NCBI GenBank assembly: GCA_945861265.1
Contig: CAMAUC010000001.1
Location: forward strand, 209,789-273,788
Direction of reading: 5' to 3'
DNA length: 64,000 bases
Source: Rhizobium sp. Q54
GTDB taxonomy: Bacteria > Pseudomonadota > Alphaproteobacteria > Rhizobiales > Xanthobacteraceae
This document shows, one piece after another, positions 52,631 to 62,970 of the stretch (its first letter is position 1; the number at the start of each line of letters is the position of its first letter). The notes under the pieces were generated by a model, which saw only the letters and a list, made by a program, of their open reading frames with translations, had not been told where the DNA came from and ran no database searches. The translations under genes were made by a program, and so were the position numbers.

Positions 52631-53704
52631 ATGACCTCTTCGCTCAGCAAGCGCGCTGTCCTCAAAGGCGCCGGGGCCCTCGGTATAAGTTCATTTGGCC
52701 TCGGCGCCCTCGCCGCGCGCGCCGTCGCCGCACCCGCTGCGGAAGCCGTGACGCCGGCTTTGATCGAAGCCGCGAAAAAGGAAGGCAAGCTCACATTCTA
52801 TACGGCGATGGACCTGCAATTTGCCGAGCGCCTTGGCAAGACTTTTGAAACGAAATACCCCGGCATCGCGGTGCGCGTCGAGCGGTCCGGCGCCGAGCGG
52901 GTGTTCACCCGCATCGGCCAGGAATACGGCTCGAACATCCGCACCGTCGACGTCGTCAATACCGCCGATCAGGCCCATTGCATCATCTGGAAACGTAACG
53001 GCTGGCTCGCGCCCTATTTGCCGGAAGAGGTCGCGAAGCACTACGACAAGCGTTTCTACGATTCCGAAGGCTTGCACGTCACCACGCGCATCCTGGTTTC
53101 GCCGATCGCCTACAATACCGACCTGGTGAAAAAGGAGGACGCGCCGAAGAGCTTCAAGGACCTGCTCGACCCGAAATGGAAGGGCAAACTGGTCAAGGCG
53201 CATCCGGCCTATAGCGGCACGATCATGAATTCGACCTTCCAGATGCAACGCGATCTCGGCTGGGGCTATTTGGAAAAGCTGGCCGCGCAGAACGTCATGC
53301 AGGTTCAGTCGGCGACCGACACGCCAAAACGCATCGCGCTCGGCGAACGCGCCGTCATGGTCGATGGCGCCGGCTATCTTGTTATCCGCGACAAGGAAGC
53401 GGGTCGGCCGGTCGATATCGTCTATCCGGAGGAAGGCACGCCGCTCGCCACCAGTCCCAGCGCGGTTTTCAAGGCCGCGCCCAATCCGAATGCCGCGCGG
53501 CTTTTCCAGAGCTGGATGCACTCGCGCGAAGGCCAGCAATTACTGGTCGACGTCGCGCGCCAGTATTCGCCGCACCCGGAAACAATAGAAAAGCCAGGTA
53601 TCCGCAAGCTCGCCGACATCAAGCTGATGAAGGAAGATCCGGAAGGCATTCTGACGCAGGGCGAAGCCGTCAAGCAGCGCTACGCGGAGATTTTCAAAGT
53701 ATGA
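52631..53704 (+). CDS. ABC transporter substrate-binding protein, family 1, copy 2
   Basis: 357 residues, strongly similar to the preceding protein: both contain VRVERSGAERVF, IGQEYGS, YNTDLVKKEDAPKSF and LLDPKWKGK, and end with IFKV. The similarity is visible at DNA level too, so the pair arose by tandem duplication. Signal peptide MTSSLSKRAVLKGAGALGIS. Differences cluster in the region YNIFQISEKGG versus YLVIRDKEAGR, which could change ligand range. Overlaps the permease start by 4 bases. Confidence 0.9.
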   Translation: MTSSLSKRAVLKGAGALGISSFGLGALAARAVAAPAAEAVTPALIEAAKKEGKLTFYTAMDLQFAERLGKTFETKYPGIAVRVERSGAERVFTRIGQEYGSNIRTVDVVNTADQAHCIIWKRNGWLAPYLPEEVAKHYDKRFYDSEGLHVTTRILVSPIAYNTDLVKKEDAPKSFKDLLDPKWKGKLVKAHPAYSGTIMNSTFQMQRDLGWGYLEKLAAQNVMQVQSATDTPKRIALGERAVMVDGAGYLVIRDKEAGRPVDIVYPEEGTPLATSPSAVFKAAPNPNAARLFQSWMHSREGQQLLVDVARQYSPHPETIEKPGIRKLADIKLMKEDPEGILTQGEAVKQRYAEIFKV

Positions 53705-55419
53705 CGACCGCAGCCCTTCCGGCCGCGCCGGCGCCGCGCAAACTCGGCGTCGACGTTTCGAAGCCGGTCCTCTATGCCTTCGCGGCGGCGCTGTGCGTCC
53801 TCATCGTGCTGCCGTTGTCCTGGCTGATTCTCTACAGCTTCACCGACGCCCAGGGCACTTTGACCCTATCCAATTTCTATCGGCTGTTCACCGAATCGAC
53901 CTTCCTCGAACCGCTGATCACCACCTTCATCATCGCGACGTCGTCGGCGACGATCTGCTGCGCCGTGGCCGCGCCGATGGGTTGGCTGGTGGCGCGCACC
54001 GATCTGCCATTCAGTTCCGTCGTCCGCGCGCTGGTCACCGCCTCCTTCGTGACGCCGCCCTTCCTCGGCGCCATCGCCTGGGAGCTGCTGGCAGCGCCGA
54101 ATAGCGGACTGTTGAACAAAATCTATCGGGCGGTCACTGGCGCCGAGCAGGATTCGCATATCTTCAACATCTATTCGCTTGAAGGCATCATCTTCGTCAT
54201 CTCCTGCTACACATTTCCTTACGTCTTCGTGCTGGTCGCCAATTCGCTCGACCGCACGCCCGGCGAACTCGAGGACGCCTCGTCGATCCTCGGCGGTGGC
54301 CGCTGGTACACCGCGCGCCGCGTCACCATACCGCTGGTCCTGCCGGCGCTGCTCGCCGGCGCTTTGGTCGCATTCCTGCAGGCGATGACCTTGTTCGGTT
54401 CGCCGGCGATCCTGGCGCTGCCGGCCGGATTCCACACCATGACCACCAAGATCTGGAGCCTGTTCCAGTTTCCGCCGAAGCCCGAACTCGCGGCGGCGGC
54501 GTCGCTGCCGTTGTTGATCCTCACGATCTTTCTGCTGCGCGCCGAACACATGATCCTTGGTCGCCGCGGCTATTCGATCGTCGGCGGAAAATACGGCGCG
54601 CCGCGGCTGATCCCGCTGCATCGCTGGCGCTGGCCGGCTTCGATCCTTTGCCTGCTGGTTCTGATGCTGCCAGTGTTCCTGCCCTATGCGGCGCTTTTGA
54701 ATGCGACTTTCTCGCCAGTGGCGACGACCTTCGTCACCTTCAAGAACGCCACCATGCACAATATCAACTTCGTGCTGTTCGAACTGTCGGCGGCCTCTTT
54801 GGCGCTGAAGAATACTGTTATTCTCGGCACCGCGACCGCCACCATCGGCACCGCCATCGCGCTGATCATTGCCTACGTCACCGGGCGTCAGGCGGTTCCC
54901 GGCCATCGCCTGCTCGGTTTCCTCGCCACCGCGCCGATCGCCATTCCGGGCATCGTGCTCGGCGTCGGCCTGTTTCTGAGTTATACGCGGCCGCCATTCG
55001 TGCTTTACGGCACATTATGAATTCTGCTGATCGCCTTCGTCACCATTGCGCTGCCGTCGGCCTATCAACAGCTGCGCGCGGCGATCCGCTCCATTCATCC
55101 GGAGCTTGAGGACGCCAGCCGCATCCTCGGCGCCACGCGGCTGCGTTCGCTGTGGCAGATCACCGCGCCGCTGCTGCGCACGGGCGTCATCGCGACATGG
55201 TGCTTCGTCTTCGTCGGCGTCATGCGTGAACTATCGGCGGCGATCATTCTGTTCACCTCCGAGACCAAGGTGATCTCGGTGCTGATCTACGATCTGAATG
55301 AAAGCGGCGATCTCGGCGCCATTTCGGTGATCGGCATCGGCATGTTGATCATTACTTTCGCCGTGGTGATCGCGGTCAACCGCATCCCCGGCTTTGGCAA
55401 CGTGCGTTTCCGCACCTAA
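53701..55419 (+). pseudogene. Fused ABC permease (FbpB/AfuB type) interrupted by in-frame TGA
   Basis: One frame of 573 codons runs from ATG 53701 to TAA 55417-55419, broken only by TGA at 55018-55020 (codon 440). The intact protein would have two permease halves, each with about six helices. The first EAA loop (LEDASSILGGGRWYTARRVT) is before the stop and the second (EDASRILGATRLRSLWQITA) after it. Context FVLYGTL-stop-ILLIAFVTIALPSA suggests TGG (Trp) changed to TGA by one base. Without suppression the product, 439 residues, lacks half of its ATPase contacts. No frameshift elsewhere. A sequencing error is possible; upstream and downstream codon use is normal. Confidence 0.8.
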
Positions 55420-55431
55420 AAAGCAGAATTC

Positions 55432-56805
55432 ATGCCCGACACGCCTGCATCGCTTTCCGTCGCCGAGCAATTGGCCGCGCGCATAGTCGCGCTGCGCGCC
55501 GGCACCTTGCCGGCGGCCGTCCGCATAAAGTGCGAGGATTTGCTGATCGATGTGGTCGGCCTCTGCCTGACCGCGCGCAACGAAGACTATATCGCAAGCG
55601 CCTTGACCGGTTGCGATGATGAAGGCCCCTGCACCGCGATCGGACACGCGCGCACCTTCAGCAGCGCCAGCGCTGCTTTCGTCAATGGCACGGCCGCGCA
55701 TGGCGAGGATTTCGACGACACGTTTGAAGGCGGCCCGGTCCATGCCGGCGCGGTGATCGTGCCGGCGGTGCTGGCGGCGTGCGAGCGGCACGGCCGCGAC
55801 GGCGCAGCGGCCCTGCACGGCATCGCTATCGGCACCGAGACCATGTGCCGCCTGTCCACCGTGGTGCCGAAAGCCGTGCACAAGGCCGGCTTCCACCCGA
55901 CTGCCATTTTCGGCGTCATGGGCGCGGCCGCCGGCGTCAGCGCCGCGCTCGGCCTCAACGCCAAACAGACCGTCGATGCGCTGGGCATTGCCGGCAGTTT
56001 CGCCGGGGGCATTATCGAATATCTGACCAACGGCGCCTGGACCAAACGACTGCATCCGGGCTGGGCGGCGCAGTCCGGAATCCGCGCCGCGCTTTTGGCG
56101 CGCGGCGGGTTCTTCGGCCCGCGTACGGTGTTTGAGGGCGTCCACGGCCTCTTCCATGGTTACGCCCATACGACCAAGGGCGACTACGACGCGCTCATCG
56201 GCGATTTCGGCACCAAGTGGGTGACCGAGACGCTCGCCTTCAAGCCCTATCCTTGCGGCACCATGGCGCATCCTTACATAGACTGCGCCAAGCGACTGGC
56301 GGCGCGCGGCATCAAGGCCGCCGACATCAAGGAGATGGTCTGCGAAGTCGCCGAAGGCACCGTGCATCGGCTGTGGGAGCCGCTCGCCACCAAGCAGCGT
56401 CCGCCGAACGGCTATGCGGCGAAATTCGCGACGCCATACATTCTTGCGACCGGCTTTGTGAAAGGCGGTGTGGGCTTAAGCGATTTCACCTCCGAGGCGG
56501 TGCGCGATCCGGCCGTGCTGGCCCTTGCCGCCAAGGTCCGCTTCGTCATTGACCCGGACAATCCCTATCCGAAGGCCTTTACCGGCCACATCCGCTGCGT
56601 CCTCAATGACGGCACGGTGATCGAAGACCGGCAGCCACATTTCAGAGGCGGCGCAGACGAACCGCTGACGCGCGCCGACATTCTCGAGAAATTCACGCTC
56701 AATGCCCGCCACGGCGGCTGGGATGAGGCGCGTAGCGGCGCGGCGCTCAAACTTCTGGCAACATTGTATCAGGGCAAGATCGATCTTGCGCGTTTACGAG
56801 GCTAA
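55432..56805 (+). CDS. MmgE/PrpD family protein
   Basis: 457 residues. Family motifs are NGTAAHGEDFDDT (residues 84-96), KAGFHPTAIFGVMGAAAGVS, TKRLHPGWAAQSGIRAALLA and the C-terminal PYPKAFTGHIRCVLNDG. Relatives include 2-methylcitrate dehydratase, cis-aconitate decarboxylase and iminodisuccinate epimerase, acting on polycarboxylates. Placed right after the transporter (12-base gap), so a tricarboxylate-like compound may be its ligand. Exact reaction unknown. Confidence 0.9.
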   Translation: MPDTPASLSVAEQLAARIVALRAGTLPAAVRIKCEDLLIDVVGLCLTARNEDYIASALTGCDDEGPCTAIGHARTFSSASAAFVNGTAAHGEDFDDTFEGGPVHAGAVIVPAVLAACERHGRDGAAALHGIAIGTETMCRLSTVVPKAVHKAGFHPTAIFGVMGAAAGVSAALGLNAKQTVDALGIAGSFAGGIIEYLTNGAWTKRLHPGWAAQSGIRAALLARGGFFGPRTVFEGVHGLFHGYAHTTKGDYDALIGDFGTKWVTETLAFKPYPCGTMAHPYIDCAKRLAARGIKAADIKEMVCEVAEGTVHRLWEPLATKQRPPNGYAAKFATPYILATGFVKGGVGLSDFTSEAVRDPAVLALAAKVRFVIDPDNPYPKAFTGHIRCVLNDGTVIEDRQPHFRGGADEPLTRADILEKFTLNARHGGWDEARSGAALKLLATLYQGKIDLARLRG

Positions 56806-56814
56806 GCAATTCCA

Positions 56815-57573
56815 ATGTCTGATCCGAAAGAGCTTTTTGACAAAGTCGCCATCGTCACCGGCGCCGGCCGTAACATCGGCCGCGCCATCGCGCTTCAGCT
56901 GGCGCAGGCCGGCGCATCCGTGGTGGTCAATGCCCGCTCGAACAAGGCCGAGGCCGACGAGGTCGTCCACGCGATAGAAGCCGCCGGCGGCAAGGCAATC
57001 GCCGCGCTCGGCGACGTCGCCGAACCGGCCGCCGTCGCCGCGATCGTGGACACGGCGCTCAAGCAGTTCGGACGTATCGACATTCTCGTGAACAATGCCG
57101 CGCTGCGCCGCGAAAAACCCGTCGATCAGATGACCTATGCCGACTGGCGCGAAGTGATGAGCACAACGCTCGATTCCGCCTTTCACTTTGTGGCCGCCTG
57201 CGTCCCGGCGATGAAAAAGGCCGGCGGTGGTACCATCCTCAACATCGGCGGCATGAGCGCACATATCGGTTCGGCCGGCCGCGCGCATGTGATGACCGCA
57301 AAGGCCGGCCTGGTCGGGTTCACGCGCGGTCTCGCGCATGATCTTGCGCCTTACCACATCACCGCCAATTGCGTCGTGCCGGGCGCCATCGACACCGCTA
57401 GGCCCGGAACGTCTCTCAAACCGGCGCATCATCTCACCCACGGCACGATCACCGGCGAGCGCGGCAAGCCCGACGACGTCGCCGCCATGGTTTGTTTTCT
57501 GTGCGGTCACGGCGCGCGCTACGTGACTGGCCAGACCATTCACATCAATGGCGGCGCCTATCTCGGCGTATAG
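56815..57573 (+). CDS. SDR family protein lacking the catalytic tyrosine
   Basis: 252 residues. TGAGRNIGRAIALQLAQAG is the cofactor loop; VNNAALRREKP replaces NNAG. At the YxxxK site the sequence is VMTAKAG: the lysine is kept but tyrosine is valine. VPGAIDTARPG and IHINGGAYLGV follow. It may use another acid/base or not be an oxidoreductase. Last gene of the cluster, 9 bases after MmgE/PrpD. Confidence 0.86.
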   Translation: MSDPKELFDKVAIVTGAGRNIGRAIALQLAQAGASVVVNARSNKAEADEVVHAIEAAGGKAIAALGDVAEPAAVAAIVDTALKQFGRIDILVNNAALRREKPVDQMTYADWREVMSTTLDSAFHFVAACVPAMKKAGGGTILNIGGMSAHIGSAGRAHVMTAKAGLVGFTRGLAHDLAPYHITANCVVPGAIDTARPGTSLKPAHHLTHGTITGERGKPDDVAAMVCFLCGHGARYVTGQTIHINGGAYLGV

Positions 57574-57599
57574 GAGCCGTCAGCACGGCCGCGTGGGCT

Positions 57600-59816
57600 T
57601 TATTTGCTGTCCAGCGCGAAGACCCCGTTCCAGTCGCTCGGCGGCGCATCTTTTTGAAAGCCGCCGATGCGCAGGGAATAAATATCGAATAGCCGATTGA
57701 GAGAAAAGCCTTCGCCAGCGGCGCGGCAACGGACGATCGCCTCGCCCGCACCTGCGAAATCCTGACGCCGGTATAAAGCAAGCATCTCGTTGAACAGCCC
57801 TTCCAGGCGCAGGAAGTTTTCGTTCCGGGCGACATCCTCGCGGCCAAGGATCGTGTAGATCGTTTCCGGTTCGGTTTTTCCCTTCACCGTGATGTAGTCG
57901 AGTTCGAGCAGCGCGAATTTGCCGCGCGCCGCCTGGGCCGTTTTGGAACCGATGATGATCGGGACATCATAGGATTTGGTTTGGCCCTCCAGCCGCGACG
58001 CCAGATTGACGCAATCGCCCAGCACCGAATAATTGAAGCGCAGGTTCGATCCCATATTGCCGACGACGCATCGTCCGCTATTAAGGCCGATCCCGACCTT
58101 GAGCGGGATAAAGCGGTGGCCGGCCGAAGCCGCCTCTTTTTGCCGTTGCTCATTGAGCAGATCGACGCGCGCCAACATTTCCAATGCGGCGGCGCAGGCA
58201 TTGATCTCGTGCGCGGGGTCGTGCAGCGGCGCGCTCCAGAAGGCCATGATGGCGTCACCGATATATTTATCGATTGTGCCGTTCTTCTCGACGATGGCAT
58301 TAGTCATCGGCGTGAGAAAATTATTCATCAAGGTCGTCAGGCCTTGCGGGTCATCCTTGTAGAGTTCGGAAATCGACGTAAAGCCGCGCACGTCGCTGAA
58401 CATGATGGTCATGTTGCGGTCTTCGCCGCCGAGTACCAAGGTCTCGTGACTATGGGCAAGCTTGTCGACCAGCGAGGGCGACAGATATTGGCCAAAGGCG
58501 GAGCGGATGCGTTTGCGCTGCAATTGTTCGCGAAAGTAATTGATGAAAATCAGCGTCAGGTAGATCAGAAAAGTCGACAGGAAAGGAAACGTAGCGTCGA
58601 TTAAAATGAGCTGCTGCGTGTAGAAATACCAGGAACCAGCGGCGAGCCCGACGGTCACAATTGCGCCCAGCCCCAACATCGTCGTGGCGCCGAGGACAGG
58701 CCCGACGGCGATGATAATCAGCCCGAGCAATACCGCGGCCGCAAGTTCTGCGCCGATCGCGTAATTCGGATAGACCAGCATCGATTTGGTCAGAACGTTT
58801 TCGAGGACTTGCGCATGCACCTCGACGCCTGACATCGCCGGATCGATCGGCGTCGCCTTGATGTCGCGCAAACCGACCGCCGACGTACCGATCAGCACCA
58901 GCCGGCGGCCGATGCGCCCGGGCGGCACGCGATCCTCGAGGACATCCTTGGCCGAGACGTAACGATTCTGGTCGTAAGGCGCATAATGAACCCAGAGCTG
59001 GGCGTTGCGGTCGGTCGGCAATTCAAGTCCCGGAATGGCGACGCTGTTGACGCCGGCCGCGTCGGCTTTGATCCGGATGGCGCCGGCGCCGGTGGCCACG
59101 CGCAGCATTTCCAGGCTGATGGCCGGCACCAGAGTATCCTGCGCCAGCATCACCATGGGCACGCGGCGGACGATGCCGTCCGGCTCGGACTGGATGGTCA
59201 CCATGCCGCGTCCGGCCGCGGCCTGCTCGAGCGGCGGAACGTTGTTGATTACGCCGGGAAAGTTGATGAGAAAGCGGCGGGGATCGGGGCCCATCATGGC
59301 AAAGCCGACGCCCGGTGGCCGCGTCGCGGACAGCGGAGACGCCAGATGAAAACCGGATTCGCCGATCACCACCCGCGTCTTGCGCATGGCATCGGCGAGC
59401 ACGTCGTCGTTACTCGGTAACTTCATGAGCTGGGCGCGCGTGTCCGCGTCCAGATTGCGGAAGCTTTCCGCCGCCACCGCAGGCGACATCCGGTCCGGTT
59501 CGGCGAAGATGATGTCGAACGCGATCACCGCGCTGCCGAGCCGGGTCAGCTTGGTCACCAGATCGGCCAGCAGCGTGCGCGGCCATGGCCATTGGCCATA
59601 GGCCTTCAGGCTGGCCTCGTCGATGTCGACTATGACGGCCGGCTGCACGGTCGCCTGGCGCGGTTTCACGGCCTGATAGAAATCGAAAGTGCGAACGCGC
59701 ATCGATTCCAGCGGCGCCGGATTGGCGATGCGCAAGGCGACCAACGCGGCAAGCAGAAAAAGGCAAACCAGCCGGCCAAGGCCGAAACTTTTCGCTAAGC
59801 GCTTAATCCTGTTCAT
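57600..59816 (-). CDS. CHASE2-domain class III adenylate/guanylate cyclase
   Basis: 738 residues. An N-terminal helix (LVCLFLLAALVALRIANP) is followed by an extracytoplasmic CHASE2 domain to about residue 350, three helices to about 440, and a cytoplasmic class III cyclase domain. Metal aspartates lie in FSDVRGFTSIS and IGDAIMAFW, and VGIGLNSGRCVVGNMGSNLR and VLGDCVNLASRLEG give the remaining catalytic blocks. It would make cAMP (or cGMP) in response to an external signal. A C-terminal extension of about 90 residues is of unknown role. Convergent with the SDR gene; 37 bases from the secretion-adaptor gene upstream. Confidence 0.9.
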   Translation of the reverse strand: MNRIKRLAKSFGLGRLVCLFLLAALVALRIANPAPLESMRVRTFDFYQAVKPRQATVQPAVIVDIDEASLKAYGQWPWPRTLLADLVTKLTRLGSAVIAFDIIFAEPDRMSPAVAAESFRNLDADTRAQLMKLPSNDDVLADAMRKTRVVIGESGFHLASPLSATRPPGVGFAMMGPDPRRFLINFPGVINNVPPLEQAAAGRGMVTIQSEPDGIVRRVPMVMLAQDTLVPAISLEMLRVATGAGAIRIKADAAGVNSVAIPGLELPTDRNAQLWVHYAPYDQNRYVSAKDVLEDRVPPGRIGRRLVLIGTSAVGLRDIKATPIDPAMSGVEVHAQVLENVLTKSMLVYPNYAIGAELAAAVLLGLIIIAVGPVLGATTMLGLGAIVTVGLAAGSWYFYTQQLILIDATFPFLSTFLIYLTLIFINYFREQLQRKRIRSAFGQYLSPSLVDKLAHSHETLVLGGEDRNMTIMFSDVRGFTSISELYKDDPQGLTTLMNNFLTPMTNAIVEKNGTIDKYIGDAIMAFWSAPLHDPAHEINACAAALEMLARVDLLNEQRQKEAASAGHRFIPLKVGIGLNSGRCVVGNMGSNLRFNYSVLGDCVNLASRLEGQTKSYDVPIIIGSKTAQAARGKFALLELDYITVKGKTEPETIYTILGREDVARNENFLRLEGLFNEMLALYRRQDFAGAGEAIVRCRAAGEGFSLNRLFDIYSLRIGGFQKDAPPSDWNGVFALDSK

Positions 59817-59853
59817 GGCGGCGCGTGGTTCGAATTTTTATCATTGCGGCGCA

Positions 59854-61216
59854 TCACCGTTCACGGAAGGCGCGCATGAACTGATCGCGCAGAGGTTTCA
59901 TCAAGTAGGAGATGACCGTGCGGTCGCCGGTCTGCACGAAGGCTTCCACCGGCATGCCCGGCAACAATCGCACATCGCCGAGCAGCGCCACGTTTTCCGG
60001 CGCCAGAGCGATACGGATTGTATAATACGATTGGCCGGTGCGCTGGTCGGTCGAGGTATCGGCCGATACGCGCGTTACCTTGCCGTCGATCTCCGGCGTG
60101 GTGCGGCTGTTGAAAGCGGAAAAGCGCAGCACCGCGAGCTGACCGATCTGCAATTGATCGATGTCCTGCGGATTGACCTTGGCTTCGACCTGCAATTTGT
60201 CGGCGTCGGGCACGATCAACATGATCGGGTCGCCGGCGGTGATGACGCCACCGATGGTATGAACCGTCGACTGGAACACGGCGCCGGTCTGCGGCGCGCG
60301 AATATCGGTGCGGCGAAGCTGATCCTCGGCCGTCACCTTGCGCTCGACGAATTCGCCGATCTTGCCGTCGATATCGCGCATTTCCTTGGCGACTTCGCTG
60401 CTGAGGTTCTGGTCGATCTGGATGATTTGCAGACTGATCTCAGCGATCTTGCCCTTGGCCTGCGCCGCCGACGCGACCAGTTGCGCCCGCTCGCCGCCCA
60501 GCCGCGCCGCTTCCCGCTCAAGCTGGGTCAGCCGGGTCAATTGCACCAGATTCTTGGCATAGAGATCGCGCACGCCGGTCAGTTCCCGCTCGATCAGAAC
60601 GAGTTCCTGGCTCTTGGCGGCCTGCTGCGCCTCGATGCCGGCTATTTCCTCATTCGACTGCGCCATGCGTTGCTGCAATTGCGCCTTCTGCCCGGTGCGT
60701 TCGGTGCGGCGCAGTTCAAATAGTTTACGCTCGCTGCGCACCGCCGAGACGGCGTCCGGATCGCCCGTCCGCGCCAAAAGCGCGGGCGGAAACGCGATCT
60801 CGTCGGCGCCGTCGCGCTCGGCTTCGAGACGCGCCTTGCGGGCGGTCAGTTCGTTGAGGCCCTTGGTGATGATGGCGAGATTGGCGCGCATCACGGTTTC
60901 GTCGAGCCGCACCAGAATATCGCCCGCCTTGACGTGATCGCCGTCGCGCACGCGCAATTCGCCGACGATGCCGCCGGTCGGATGCTGCACCTTTTGCACA
61001 TTCTGATCGACGACAATCGAGCCTTGCGCGATCAGCGCGCCGGAAATCTGAATGGTCGCCGCCCATCCGCCGACGCCGCCGCCGAGCAGCAGCAGGATGG
61101 CGACACTGGCGAGAAGATGGCGGCGAATCGACGCGCGCGATCCGGTCGGCCGCGCGGCGATGCCGCTTTTGGCGGATTGCCAGCTGTCGGCGGCAAATTT
61201 CTGCGCGCGCGATCAT
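59854..61216 (-). CDS. HlyD-family type I secretion membrane fusion protein, 5' frame broken
   Basis: Periplasmic adaptor linking the ABC exporter to an outer-membrane channel. The main frame encodes VQHPTGGIVGELRVRDGDHV, a long coiled coil (residues about 100-290) and the C-terminal RPGMPVEAFVQTGDRTVISY-like block (as LLPGMPVEAFVQTGDRTVIS). This frame's first ATG/GTG/TTG is a GTG at 60999, after the membrane helix (LLASVAILLLLGGGVGGWAA) that the family needs. The helix frame is open back to the upstream gene's TGA but has no start. The only ATG, at 61216 (ATGA overlap), is in another frame and joins it if two bases are added to the (GC)4 run just after it. A natural frameshift, a sequencing error or an unusual start are possible. 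Confidence 0.75.
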
Positions 61217-62970
61217 GCCCCGGCGCTCCCGCTTTCGGGCACGATCTTCAGCGGCTGCGGCACCGCCGGCCGTTGCAACACCTTGCTCAGAACTTCATCC
61301 TTCGGCCCGAAGGCTTGCGTTCGACCGTCCTTCATCACCAGAATCTGGTCGACGCCGGCGATCGCGCTCGGGCGATGCGCGACGACGATGACGATGCCCC
61401 GCCGTTCGCGCACGCCGAGGATGGCGCGCGTTAGCGCGGCATCGCCATCGGCATCGAGATGCGAGTTCGGCTCGTCAAGTACGACGAGGAACGGATCGCG
61501 ATAGACCGCGCGCGCCAGCGCGACGCGCTGCGCCTGGCCGGCCGACAAGGAGGTGCCATACTCGCCGACGGGCGTGTCGTAGCCCTGCGGCAGGCCGACG
61601 ATCATGTCATGAACGTCGACGGCCTTGGCCGCCGCGATCACGGCGTCGTGGTCGGGTTCTGATTCGAAGCGCGCGAGGTTCTGCGCCACCGTGCCGGTGA
61701 GCAGTTCGACGTCCTGCGGCAGATAGCCGATGTGACGGCCGAGCACGTCGGCCGACCATTGGTCGAGCGCGGCGCCGTCGAGGCGAACCTTGCCACGCAG
61801 CGGCTGCCAGACGCCAACCAGCAACCGAACCAGTGACGACTTGCCGGAGCCGCTCGGGCCGATAATGCCGAGGCCCTGCCCGGCTTCCAGCTTGAAAGCG
61901 ACATCGTGCAGCATGACCTTGTTGACGCCGGGCGGCGCCGCACTGACGCTTTCGACCGTCAGGCGATGCGATGGCGGATGCAAGGCCATTGGCGCCGCCT
62001 GCGCCGGCATCGCATCCAGAAGCTTGGTCAGACGTTGCCAGCTTTGTCGGGCGGCGACAAAACCCTTCCAATGCGCGATCGCCAGATCGACCGGCGCCAA
62101 TGCGCGCGCGCTGAGGATCGACCCGGCGATGATAATGCCGGCGGTGGCCTGTTGATTGATGACGAGATAGGCGCCGACCGCGAGCACGCCGGACTGCAAC
62201 ATCATGCGCAGCACCTTGGAGATGGCGCTGAGCCCGCCGCCGACATCGCTGGTGCGCTGCTGGCTGCTCATATAGTCGCTGTTGGCCTTGCCCCAGCGCT
62301 CCGCCATGCGGCCGAACATGCCCATGGCGATGAGCGCCTCGGCGTTGCGCCGGCTCGCCTCCGCCAGACTGTTGCGCGCGACGGCGGATTCCATGGCGGC
62401 CTTTGACGGCGCCTTGGTCAGTGACTCGGTCAGCAAGGTCAGAGCGATGAGAACGACTGCGCCACCGAACGCTGTGAGACCGATCAGCGGATGGAAGATG
62501 AAGCAGATCGCCAGATAAAGCGGGATCCATGGCAGATCGAACAGCGCGACGGGACCCAAGCCCGAAAGATAAGAGCGTATGCTGTCGAGATCGCGCAAGG
62601 GCTGGTTGCCATCGCCGCGGTTACCTGCTCGCAACGGCAGTCGCACCATGGTCTCATAAACCCGGGCGCTGAGCGCTTCGTCGAGCGCGCCGCCGATGCG
62701 GCCCAAAATGCGGCCGCGGATGGCGTCGATCAGGCCCAGCGCCGCGAACAGGCCGGCGACCAGAATGGTGAGACCGACAAGCGTCGGCGTCGAGCGGCTC
62801 GGCAGCACGCGGTCGTACACTTCCAGCATGAACATCGCGCCGGACAGCATCAGGATGTTGCTCATGCCGCTGAGCAGCGCCGTGCCGACAAAGGCGCCAC
62901 GGCAGGCTGCAAGCGCGGCCGAGAGCTCGGAGCGGGGCTGTGCTATCGCCGGCCTCTGAGCAATTGACAT
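61213..62970 (-). CDS. Type I secretion ABC transporter (PrtD/HlyB-like permease/ATPase)
   Basis: 585 residues, ABC exporter half-transporter. Six membrane helices in the first 310 residues begin with FVGTALLSGMSNILMLSGAM and MLEVYDRVLPSRSTPTLVGL, signature of PrtD-type secretion ABC proteins. ATPase: Walker A GPSGSGKSSLVRLL, signature LSAGQAQRVALARAV, Walker B LVVLDEPNSHLD, H-loop VVAHRPSAI. No N-terminal C39 peptidase domain. ATG 62970 has GGAGAG upstream. It probably exports the protein encoded at 63110 to beyond the window edge. Confidence 0.93.
   Translation of the reverse strand: MSIAQRPAIAQPRSELSAALAACRGAFVGTALLSGMSNILMLSGAMFMLEVYDRVLPSRSTPTLVGLTILVAGLFAALGLIDAIRGRILGRIGGALDEALSARVYETMVRLPLRAGNRGDGNQPLRDLDSIRSYLSGLGPVALFDLPWIPLYLAICFIFHPLIGLTAFGGAVVLIALTLLTESLTKAPSKAAMESAVARNSLAEASRRNAEALIAMGMFGRMAERWGKANSDYMSSQQRTSDVGGGLSAISKVLRMMLQSGVLAVGAYLVINQQATAGIIIAGSILSARALAPVDLAIAHWKGFVAARQSWQRLTKLLDAMPAQAAPMALHPPSHRLTVESVSAAPPGVNKVMLHDVAFKLEAGQGLGIIGPSGSGKSSLVRLLVGVWQPLRGKVRLDGAALDQWSADVLGRHIGYLPQDVELLTGTVAQNLARFESEPDHDAVIAAAKAVDVHDMIVGLPQGYDTPVGEYGTSLSAGQAQRVALARAVYRDPFLVVLDEPNSHLDADGDAALTRAILGVRERRGIVIVVAHRPSAIAGVDQILVMKDGRTQAFGPKDEVLSKVLQRPAVPQPLKIVPESGSAGA

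Noticed and set aside
55018..55020. TGA as a selenocysteine codon in the permease
   Set aside because: ABC permeases have no known selenoprotein members, no SECIS-like hairpin is evident directly after the codon, and the context fits a Trp codon.
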